NCBI RefSeq assembly: GCF_016107535.1
Contig: NZ_JABASQ010000011.1
Span: 1 to 64,000 of the forward strand
Reading direction: 5' to 3'
Length of the DNA stretch: 64,000 nt
Origin: Psychrobacter cibarius
GTDB lineage: Bacteria > Pseudomonadota > Gammaproteobacteria > Pseudomonadales > Moraxellaceae
Below, in pieces: positions 57,671 through 64,000 of this stretch (positions within the stretch are counted from its first letter, which is position 1; each line of letters opens with the position of its first letter). The notes beneath the pieces are model-generated. The model did no database searches. It saw only the letters and a program-made list of their open reading frames with translations, and was not told the origin of the DNA. The position numbers and the translations under genes are program-made.

Positions 57671-58303
57671 ATGAGAAAAGTAGTTATGTTATCGGCAGCT
57701 GCCATTCTAGGAATCGCTAGTATCGCGGTGAGCCAAGCTGAAAGTGTTGTAGACACTCCTGTAACTGTTTCTGATGTAGCAGCAGCGCAGGAAGTGGTAG
57801 CAAATGCGCCTGAGCAATTGGGTGATGATACCCAAGCTGCTGCAGATACGACTGATAGCGAGGCATCTGCCGCAGAAACTGCCGCTGCCGCACCTGCGGT
57901 TGATGAAGAGCCTATTCCGCAAGATACGCCGCAAGTGCAAAAGCTGATTGCTTTGTATCCTAACTTAATTGCTCGCATTCAGCCAGTTGCTAAAGTGTGC
58001 TTTGAAGACGATGAAGTTTGTGATGTGACGGCACGTGCCGCTGGCCCAGCAGCGGGTGATGGTCCTCGTGATGGCAAAGCAGTATACAATGCCGTATGTC
58101 AGACTTGTCATGCTGCAGGTCTACTTGGCTCGCCAATCTTAGGTGACGCTGGTGCATGGGGACCACGTATCTCCAAGGGTAAAGAAACATTATACACTCA
58201 TGCTATCAATGGTTTTAACGCCATGCCTGCTAAAGGTGGCGCTGATATCCCTGATGAAGAAGTTCAAAACGCTGTCGATTATATGGTTGGTGAAGCAAGC
58301 TAA
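57671..58303 (+). CDS. Cytochrome c5-like class I c-type cytochrome
   Basis: A 210-aa exported electron carrier. A signal peptide (~1-23) precedes an acidic Ala-rich spacer (~24-80). The haem-binding motif C143-Q-T-C146-H147 lies in a C-terminal cytochrome c domain, and M185 (AMPAKGG) is the probable sixth ligand. The order and the GxxAMPAKGG block are typical of cytochrome c5. It should pass electrons between respiratory complexes in the periplasm. GAGAA precedes the ATG. A terminator follows. Confidence 0.92.
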   Translation: MRKVVMLSAAAILGIASIAVSQAESVVDTPVTVSDVAAAQEVVANAPEQLGDDTQAAADTTDSEASAAETAAAAPAVDEEPIPQDTPQVQKLIALYPNLIARIQPVAKVCFEDDEVCDVTARAAGPAAGDGPRDGKAVYNAVCQTCHAAGLLGSPILGDAGAWGPRISKGKETLYTHAINGFNAMPAKGGADIPDEEVQNAVDYMVGEAS

Positions 58304-58348
58304 TAGTATTGAATATCTGGCTAAGCCTTTTACCCTATATATCAGTGG

Positions 58349-58384
58349 AGCGCCTATTTCATTAAATGAGATAGGCGCTTTTTT
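58349..58384 (+). terminator. Terminator after the cytochrome gene
   Basis: AGCGCCTATTTCAT and ATGAGATAGGCGCT pair (one G-U) around a three-base loop, followed by six T. Confidence 0.9.
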
Positions 58385-58535
58385 AATGATGAGTATTATC
58401 AATACGGTACTTCTAAGGCATTACAGTTGAAATTCACCAACATTAGCCTCACTTTATGACACTACACAGTCTCTTCTGTCTGTTTATATTCTAAAAACGA
58501 TTTTACATAAATTTATAACCAATAAAGAGGTTTTC

Positions 58536-59498
58536 ATGTCTGAGGTACCAGCACTTGCTATCCAGAATTTATCCAAAACCTATAGCAATGGGTTTTCGGC
58601 ACTCAAAGATGTCAGTTTAACCGTCCCGCAAGGAGGTTTTTTTGCGTTGCTGGGGCCAAATGGTGCTGGTAAATCAACCATGATTGGTATTATTAGCTCG
58701 CTTTTTAAACCAACAACTGGCAGCGTAAAGATCTTTGGTACTGACTTACTAGAGAATCCGTCTATCGCTAAACAGTATCTTGGTATCGTCCCACAAGAGT
58801 TTAATTTTAATATGTTCGAAAAAGTCGAAGATATTTTGATTACACAGGCCGGTTACTTTGGTATTCCTGCCAAAGAAGCACGCCCACGGGCAAAACGATT
58901 ATTAATGGCGCTAGGTCTGTGGGACAAGCGCAATAGCAAGTCACGTGAGCTATCAGGTGGTATGAAGCGCCGGTTGATGATTGCAAGGGCGCTGATTCAT
59001 AAGCCAAAATTATTGATTTTGGATGAGCCAACCGCTGGGGTAGATATCGAGTTACGCCGCTCTATGTGGGAGTTTATGCAGCAGATTAATATCGAAGAAA
59101 ACACCACGATTATTCTGACGACTCATTATCTTGAAGAGGCGGAGCAGCTGTGCAAACGCATTGCGATTTTGGATCATGGTGAGATTCGTATTAATACCGA
59201 GATGAAGGATTTGCTAGCGCAGCTATCGGTTGAGACTTTTGTTTTTGATTTGGAGACACCGCTTACGCGTCAATTGGTTTTGGCAGGAGTGACAGACACA
59301 TCGCAGCCTGATGATCAGACGCTTGAAGTCACACTGACTGAAGGCGAATCGTTGAATGGTGTTTTTGACCAGTTATCTGAGCAAGGTATCACGGTAGCCA
59401 GTATGCGTAATAAAGCCAACCGACTAGAAGAGCTATTTATGCGCTTAGTAGACAAAAATATCCAAAGTGCAGACAGCATGAAGGAGGCAGGATTGTGA
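58536..59498 (+). CDS. ABC transporter ATP-binding protein (ABC-2 exporter)
   Basis: A 320-aa ATPase with Walker A GPNGAGKST (40-48), signature LSGGMKRR, Walker B LLILDEPTAGVD, and the H-loop in LTTHYLEEAEQL. The C-terminal ~100 residues are the extra domain seen in ABC-2 type exporter ATPases (YadG type). It powers export of an unidentified substrate by the permease encoded next, whose GTG start overlaps its last four bases. AGAGG precedes the ATG. Confidence 0.94.
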   Translation: MSEVPALAIQNLSKTYSNGFSALKDVSLTVPQGGFFALLGPNGAGKSTMIGIISSLFKPTTGSVKIFGTDLLENPSIAKQYLGIVPQEFNFNMFEKVEDILITQAGYFGIPAKEARPRAKRLLMALGLWDKRNSKSRELSGGMKRRLMIARALIHKPKLLILDEPTAGVDIELRRSMWEFMQQINIEENTTIILTTHYLEEAEQLCKRIAILDHGEIRINTEMKDLLAQLSVETFVFDLETPLTRQLVLAGVTDTSQPDDQTLEVTLTEGESLNGVFDQLSEQGITVASMRNKANRLEELFMRLVDKNIQSADSMKEAGL

Positions 59499-60301
59499 GT
59501 CAAGAAATGATAGATCCTAATAAAACCATGTCATGGAATAAAAAGTGGATTGCTTTTCGCACCATTTTGTTAAAAGAGGTTCGCCGAATTCTGCGTATTT
59601 GGCCACAGACCTTGCTGCCACCAGTGATTACGATGAGTCTCTATTTTGTCATCTTCGGTAAGATGATCGGCTCGCGTGTGGGTGAAATGGGCGGCGTACC
59701 ATATATGCAGTTTATCGTGCCTGGTCTCATTATGATGTCGATTATTACCAACAGTTACTCTAATGTGGTTTCGAGCTTCTTTAGTGCCAAATTCACCTCC
59801 AGTATCGAGGAGCTGTTGGTTTCGCCAGTTTCCAAACATGCGATTTTAATGGGTTATATCAGTGGTGGTATCTTTCGTGGACTGGCCATTGGTATCATCG
59901 TCTCAATAGTCGCACTATTTTTTACCGACCTTGGCATTGAACATTTATTTGTGACGGTATTTACGGTACTGGGTACGTCTATCTTATTTTCACTTGGTGG
60001 CTTTATCAACGCCGTGTTTGCTCGCTCATTTGATGATATTTCTATCATTCCAAGTTTTGTGCTTACGCCATTGACTTATCTAGGTGGTGTGTTTTACTCG
60101 ATGGAAAACTTGTCACCATTTTGGCAAAATATCTCACTATTAAATCCTATCGTTTATATGGTGAACTCATTCCGTTACGGTATTCTTGGTTATTCTGATG
60201 TGAATGTCTGGTATTCAATGGCGGCTATTTTTGTCTTCTGTGCGGTATTCTATACCATCGCTTATCGTTTACTCAGTAATGGCTCACGTGTGCGCTTGTA
60301 G
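59495..60301 (+). CDS. ABC-2 type permease (YadH-like)
   Basis: A 268-aa inner membrane permease with six hydrophobic segments and the ABC-2 signature region near PSFVLTPLTYLGGVFYS. It starts with GTG at 59495, overlapping the ATPase stop by four bases, and AAGGAGG at 59481-59487 gives a strong ribosome site. Translational coupling with the ATPase is likely. The E. coli YadGH pair is the closest functional analogue known to me; its substrate is unknown. A terminator follows. Confidence 0.93.
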   Translation: MSQEMIDPNKTMSWNKKWIAFRTILLKEVRRILRIWPQTLLPPVITMSLYFVIFGKMIGSRVGEMGGVPYMQFIVPGLIMMSIITNSYSNVVSSFFSAKFTSSIEELLVSPVSKHAILMGYISGGIFRGLAIGIIVSIVALFFTDLGIEHLFVTVFTVLGTSILFSLGGFINAVFARSFDDISIIPSFVLTPLTYLGGVFYSMENLSPFWQNISLLNPIVYMVNSFRYGILGYSDVNVWYSMAAIFVFCAVFYTIAYRLLSNGSRVRL

Positions 60302-60337
60302 ATTAGTTTGTAAAATGTAGCTTGTCACCTTATTATA

Positions 60338-60364
60338 AGAGTCCAACATTGTTGGGCTTTTTTT
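60338..60364 (+). terminator. Terminator after the ABC exporter
   Basis: AGTCCAACA and GTTGGGCTT pair (one G-U) around a two-base loop, followed by a long T run that touches the first ATG of the next gene. Confidence 0.88.
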
Positions 60365-60388
60365 ATGAAAATTTTTTTTGTCAGAAGT

Positions 60389-61222
60389 ATGAGTAAGGCT
60401 TTTACAGCCACTTTATTGAGTACAATCACGAGCATTGCCATCGCAGCGCCACTTGCGGCAATGGATGATTATGATTGGGTCGTCATGGAGACGCCTGTAG
60501 ATCCTGCAACGTATAAGTATGATTGCCATAATGACTACAAATATGAAACTTATGATGCGCTACAAAACTGTCTGTATAACTTGAGGGAAGATGCAGATAA
60601 TGCGCTTAGTAAGCAATGGAATATCAGCGATAAAGTCTTTAGAGAGAGAAATGCCATTTATATCAAAGTCGCTAATCGGAAAAATCCACTAGTATTTGTT
60701 GACTACTCGAGCCCTTATGAGGAGGATTTCAATCCTTATTATTCGCTACAAGACTACAATAAATCACGGAAATTACTGACAATACATCAAAGATTTTATG
60801 AAGGAGAGAGCTTGACGGTAGTTAATTTGATTACTGGGTTTTGGCAAGATTTTAGTCTCAGAAAGCTAAGTATCTCTCCTGATATGAGATATATAGTCGG
60901 TTTTGAAAGTGAAATGGGAGCGACGGAACACGTCAATATTTTGGAGCGACAAGATAGCGGTTACTATGAAGGCTACTATAAACAAGTCTATAGCAGTAGT
61001 GACGATTCAAAAAACTACGACAATCATAAAAAGTTTTATCAAGCAGATAAAGCACAGCAGGTTTATGATAGCGAAACCTTTACTTGGGTAAATGATGATA
61101 AGTTTTATGCAGATTCTTTTTATAAGTTGAATCAATCGGATTCAGCGGCTTTTAGAGTACGATATATCTTTATTAAAAATGTCTCAACGGATGAGTGGCA
61201 ACTACATGCAGGTGATATATAA
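60389..61222 (+). CDS. Secreted protein of unknown family, paralog 1
   Basis: A 277-aa exported protein (285 aa if the ATG at 60365 is used). The signal peptide ends around IAAPLAA. The mature part is acidic and Tyr-rich, with an early Cys pair (YDCHNDY, QNCLY), a WNISDKVFRERNAIYIKV block, an NPLVFVDY block and a final FRVRYIFIKNV. I prefer the ATG at 60389 because the first ATG abuts the terminator T run and has no ribosome site. Its stop is directly followed by the ATG of paralog 2. Function unknown. Confidence 0.75.
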   Translation: MSKAFTATLLSTITSIAIAAPLAAMDDYDWVVMETPVDPATYKYDCHNDYKYETYDALQNCLYNLREDADNALSKQWNISDKVFRERNAIYIKVANRKNPLVFVDYSSPYEEDFNPYYSLQDYNKSRKLLTIHQRFYEGESLTVVNLITGFWQDFSLRKLSISPDMRYIVGFESEMGATEHVNILERQDSGYYEGYYKQVYSSSDDSKNYDNHKKFYQADKAQQVYDSETFTWVNDDKFYADSFYKLNQSDSAAFRVRYIFIKNVSTDEWQLHAGDI

Positions 61223-62092
61223 ATGATTACTATCTCTCATCACATAAAAGCAGCGTTGACTGTCGCAGGACTATTTATATTGACCACAATAGCAGCCTTA
61301 GATGCACAGGCAGCGCCTTCAGCTTTAGAGCCATCGACAAATGAAGAGGTATGGATAAAAGTCCCTGCGCCTGTAGCGATAGACTGGTATGAAGACAGCT
61401 GTCGATACGATCATACTGAATATCGAACGTTTAAAGATTATGAAAACTGTATCTTTAAATCGTTAGCCCAAGCTGATAATGCACAAAGCCGAAAGTGGGG
61501 CTTGAGTGACCGCGTTATTCGAGAAAAAGATACCATTTATATTAATACACCCAACCATAAGCAACCATTGGTATTTAAGGATTATCTTGAACCGTTTGAA
61601 GAAGAGTATAGGGCTCATTATCAATTGCAGGATTATGATAAATCACATCATCTGTTGCAGTTACTACGTACGATGTATGAGACTCAAGCGACTGTCATTG
61701 TCGATTTAAACACAGGGCGCTGGCAAGAGCTGTATGCGACCAATCTTAAGTTTTCTAGCGATATGAATCAAGTGGTAGGGTTTAATGGTAGGCAAGGTGT
61801 GACCAGAGATATCATAATATGGGAGCGTCAAAAAGCTGACAATGACGGACGCTATGCAACGATATTTGCTAGTAATGAATTATATGAACAAGATTATGAT
61901 AATGACAAAAAACATGAGGTGTACGAAGCGCGAGATATCAGTTGGACAAGCAATAATAAAGTTAACGTTGATTTTTATTACAGAGTCAATCCCACTGACA
62001 CGGTAGCATTTCGCGTGCGCTATATTTATGCGGCTGATAATAAAGAGGGTAAATGGCAGAGAGTTTTACCTGATGTTAATACCAACGATTAA
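61223..62092 (+). CDS. Secreted protein of unknown family, paralog 2
   Basis: A 289-aa exported protein with a signal peptide ending near LDAQAA. It shares with its neighbours the Cys pair (EDSCRYDH, ENCIF), the WGLSDRVIREKDTIYI block, QPLVFKDY, and the end FRVRYIYAAD. The ATG touches the stop of paralog 1, so the two are co-translated. I know no function for this family; the conserved Trp, Arg and Asp positions suggest a common fold of beta strands. A 27-bp gap leads to paralog 3. Confidence 0.82.
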   Translation: MITISHHIKAALTVAGLFILTTIAALDAQAAPSALEPSTNEEVWIKVPAPVAIDWYEDSCRYDHTEYRTFKDYENCIFKSLAQADNAQSRKWGLSDRVIREKDTIYINTPNHKQPLVFKDYLEPFEEEYRAHYQLQDYDKSHHLLQLLRTMYETQATVIVDLNTGRWQELYATNLKFSSDMNQVVGFNGRQGVTRDIIIWERQKADNDGRYATIFASNELYEQDYDNDKKHEVYEARDISWTSNNKVNVDFYYRVNPTDTVAFRVRYIYAADNKEGKWQRVLPDVNTND

Positions 62093-62119
62093 AAAACAAT
62101 AAAAAGGTCTAGCTCTCAT

Positions 62120-62950
62120 ATGCAAATAACTCTATCAGTAGCCACTGAAATTCGCATCTGTATGACGAGTGCAATACTGCTAATGCTGTCAATGCCAGCA
62201 CAAGCAGACCTGCCCAAAGCGACGATGGATGACTATGTTTGGAAAGTACTAGACCCAACCAGAAACTCAAATTACTTTGATGATAAGTGTGAATACGATA
62301 GTCTGGTCTTTTATAGGAAATGCCTTGAGACAAGCTTAGAGAAACATGATAACAAGCTTAGCAAAAAGTGGGGATTGGGCAACCGTGTTTCGAGAGAAAA
62401 AGATACGATATATATCCAAGTAACTAGTCGAAGCTTACCGTTAGTTTTTCGTGATGAGCTGTTTGCTCCTGACGGCCAATCTCACTCTTATTTTTCACTA
62501 TATGATTATGACGAAAAGAGACAACTGCTGTACTTGTTGAGAAGTTTTCCCGAAATAGAAAGTACTGTACTTGTTAATCTCAAAACTGGATTTAGTCAAG
62601 AATTTGATGGTATCGATTTAAGTGTATCACCCAACAAAGAACGTATTACTACAGTAGAGCGTTATATAGATGAAGAAAATATTACGATTTGGCAAAAGCA
62701 GAAGGAGGGCGACTATCAGATTGTTTACGAGAGTGACCCCAGCGAATTAAAAGCGCATTTGGATTCTTATCAAAATCGAGACCAGAGACATAGTTTTGAA
62801 AATGTAGATATTGAATGGCGAAGTAAGAATAGTGTTTTAATCGATTTTTATTATCTTATCAATGAAACCGATGATACAGGCTATCGAGTACGTTTTAGCT
62901 TGGTCAAAAATGCTAGTTCATCAGAGTGGCAAATGATTCCCATAAAATAG
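62120..62950 (+). CDS. Secreted protein of unknown family, paralog 3
   Basis: A 276-aa exported protein; the signal peptide ends near MPAQA. It repeats the family blocks: DDKCEYDS and YRKCLE cysteines, WGLGNRVSREKDTIYIQV, LPLVFRDE, and YRVRFSLVKN at the end. It is as different from the first two as they are from each other, so the duplications are not recent. An internal ATG at 62162 is an alternative start with a shorter signal peptide. No terminator was seen before queF. Confidence 0.8.
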   Translation: MQITLSVATEIRICMTSAILLMLSMPAQADLPKATMDDYVWKVLDPTRNSNYFDDKCEYDSLVFYRKCLETSLEKHDNKLSKKWGLGNRVSREKDTIYIQVTSRSLPLVFRDELFAPDGQSHSYFSLYDYDEKRQLLYLLRSFPEIESTVLVNLKTGFSQEFDGIDLSVSPNKERITTVERYIDEENITIWQKQKEGDYQIVYESDPSELKAHLDSYQNRDQRHSFENVDIEWRSKNSVLIDFYYLINETDDTGYRVRFSLVKNASSSEWQMIPIK

Positions 62951-63013
62951 CCCATTGCTGTAAAATGACTGGTTTTTATTTCATTATATTTAAGCATGAA
63001 AGGTAAGTAACTT

Positions 63014-63898
63014 ATGAGTATTCACGGTATCTTGGGTGAGCAAACAACTGACTATCCAACCGAGTATAGTCCAGAGACCTTGTATCCTATCGCTCGCAGT
63101 ATGGGTCGCGATGTCATTGGCTGGCAAGACGATAAGTTAATGGTTGGCATCGATTGGTGGCAGGCATTTGAGATGTCTTGGTTAAATCAACAGGGTATCT
63201 CGCAGGTTGCGATAGCACGCTTTGGTATTCCAGCCAGCTCGCCATTTATCGTTGAGTCAAAGTCACTTAAGCTCTATCTAAACAGTATCAACTTTACTGA
63301 ATTCGCTAGTTGGAATGATGTGCAAGCGCTGATTGCTAAAGATTTATCAGCCTGTGTACAAGCAGACGTGCAAGTTGAGTTGTTTGGCTTAAATGACGAC
63401 CTGCATAATAAGACAAAAGGGTTATTGGTGGCTCAACCTGAGGGTGTTTGTATTGATGACGCGCTTGCTAATACTAGCGAAAAAGTCGCACTGTGTGAGC
63501 ATCCTGATGCGTCATTGCTAAGTATTGATAAAGATTTAAACAGTAGCTCTATTTTAGAGAATACTGGCACTGAGCCTTATATTTTCTATTCTAATTTACT
63601 ACGCAGTAATTGTCCGGTGACCAATCAGCCAGATTGGGGAACGTTGGCGGTTTCGATTACCAGTAATAAAACAGTCGATGATGCTGGAATGCTGCGTTAT
63701 ATCTTAAGTTTTCGTCAGCATAATGGTTTTCATGAGCAATGTGTGGAGCAAATATTTGCTGATTTAAGTCAATACTATGAGCCAAGTGAGCTGATGGTTC
63801 GCGCTTGGTATACACGCCGAGGCGGTATCGATATCAACCCTTGTCGCGTCAGTGATATCCGCTTAATGCCACAGCCAAGCCGCTTGATTCGGCAGTAA
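63014..63898 (+). CDS. queF: NADPH-dependent 7-cyano-7-deazaguanine reductase (type II QueF)
   Basis: A 294-aa enzyme of queuosine synthesis that reduces the nitrile of preQ0 to the amine preQ1. It is the long, tandem-T-fold type II form. The substrate-binding ESKSLKLYLNS lies near residue 77-87. The nucleophile C200 is in SNCPVTNQPDWG with D207 as the acid, and the NADPH-site segment FRQHNGFHEQCVE follows. AAAGG lies upstream of the ATG. No riboswitch was seen. It has no queuosine partner genes adjacent. Confidence 0.96.
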   Translation: MSIHGILGEQTTDYPTEYSPETLYPIARSMGRDVIGWQDDKLMVGIDWWQAFEMSWLNQQGISQVAIARFGIPASSPFIVESKSLKLYLNSINFTEFASWNDVQALIAKDLSACVQADVQVELFGLNDDLHNKTKGLLVAQPEGVCIDDALANTSEKVALCEHPDASLLSIDKDLNSSSILENTGTEPYIFYSNLLRSNCPVTNQPDWGTLAVSITSNKTVDDAGMLRYILSFRQHNGFHEQCVEQIFADLSQYYEPSELMVRAWYTRRGGIDINPCRVSDIRLMPQPSRLIRQ

Positions 63899-63982
63899 AT
63901 AAATATTAATTTTTAGCTTTCATAGATGAGCGTTCTTTCTTATACTCAGTAAACCTTATTTTATGAATATTGAGATGCAGCT

Positions 63983-64000
63983 ATGAAGTTAAAAACCAGC
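63983..64000 (+). CDS. Start of a rightward gene cut by the window edge
   Basis: ATG at 63983 begins MKLKTS, and the frame is open to the end of the window. Only six codons are present and the ribosome site is weak, so the call is tentative. Confidence 0.3.

Overview
The window looks like chromosomal DNA of a moderately AT-rich gammaproteobacterium, most likely Psychrobacter or another Moraxellaceae. The inference rests on a secreted family I lipase with its own foldase, a probable ABZJ_00895-type membrane protein, the long type II QueF, and the overall style of the housekeeping genes. No rRNA, insertion sequence, prophage or CRISPR array was seen. Most genes are ordinary core genes, and a few accessory clusters lie between them.

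Layout. 1-9.9 kb: tail of a probable tuf gene, rimI, a MerR regulator, aat and trxB abutting with no gap, ftsK, an amidase, and a DODA-type dioxygenase. 9.9-18.9 kb: mostly leftward genes, namely rlmH, a DUF421 protein, a small membrane protein, dacB (PBP4) with an unusual low-complexity insert, a DEDDh exonuclease paired with a cNMP/CBS/DUF294 protein, and dapC; one rightward orphan membrane protein follows. 19-25.3 kb: glnD and map leftward, then lipase plus lipase foldase rightward. 25.6-37.6 kb: two lipoproteins (META; TolB-like propeller), then a YqiJ-like OB-fold membrane protein, a YqiK-like flotillin and a 2041-residue DUF3686/AAA 'DNA repair ATPase', followed by two tandem DUF2256 zinc-ribbon microproteins.

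37.7-41.6 kb: an AT-rich orphan pair (small membrane protein and a 666-aa protein of unknown family) and a BASS-type transporter, all leftward. 41.7-50.7 kb: metH leftward, three tandem fasciclin lipoproteins rightward, and an AGCS alanine/glycine symporter leftward. A 1.2-kb gene-free stretch follows. 51.8-57.3 kb: a LemA / TPM (YgcG) / TPM trio, adenine deaminase, a CobB-type sirtuin with an in-frame repeat tail just past its TAG stop, a small orphan, and tRNA-Arg(CCG). 57.6-64 kb: a cytochrome c5-like protein, an ABC-2 exporter pair, three tandem secreted paralogs of an unrecognised family, queF, and the start of a further gene.

The most unusual parts are the membrane OB-fold / flotillin / giant AAA module (27.6-36.9 kb), the three-gene secreted paralog array (60.4-62.9 kb), the sirtuin stop-codon/repeat arrangement (55.8 kb), the orphan pair at 37.7-40.3 kb, and the fasciclin triplet (46.1-48.8 kb). 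All family assignments come from motif recognition by eye; no database search was run.
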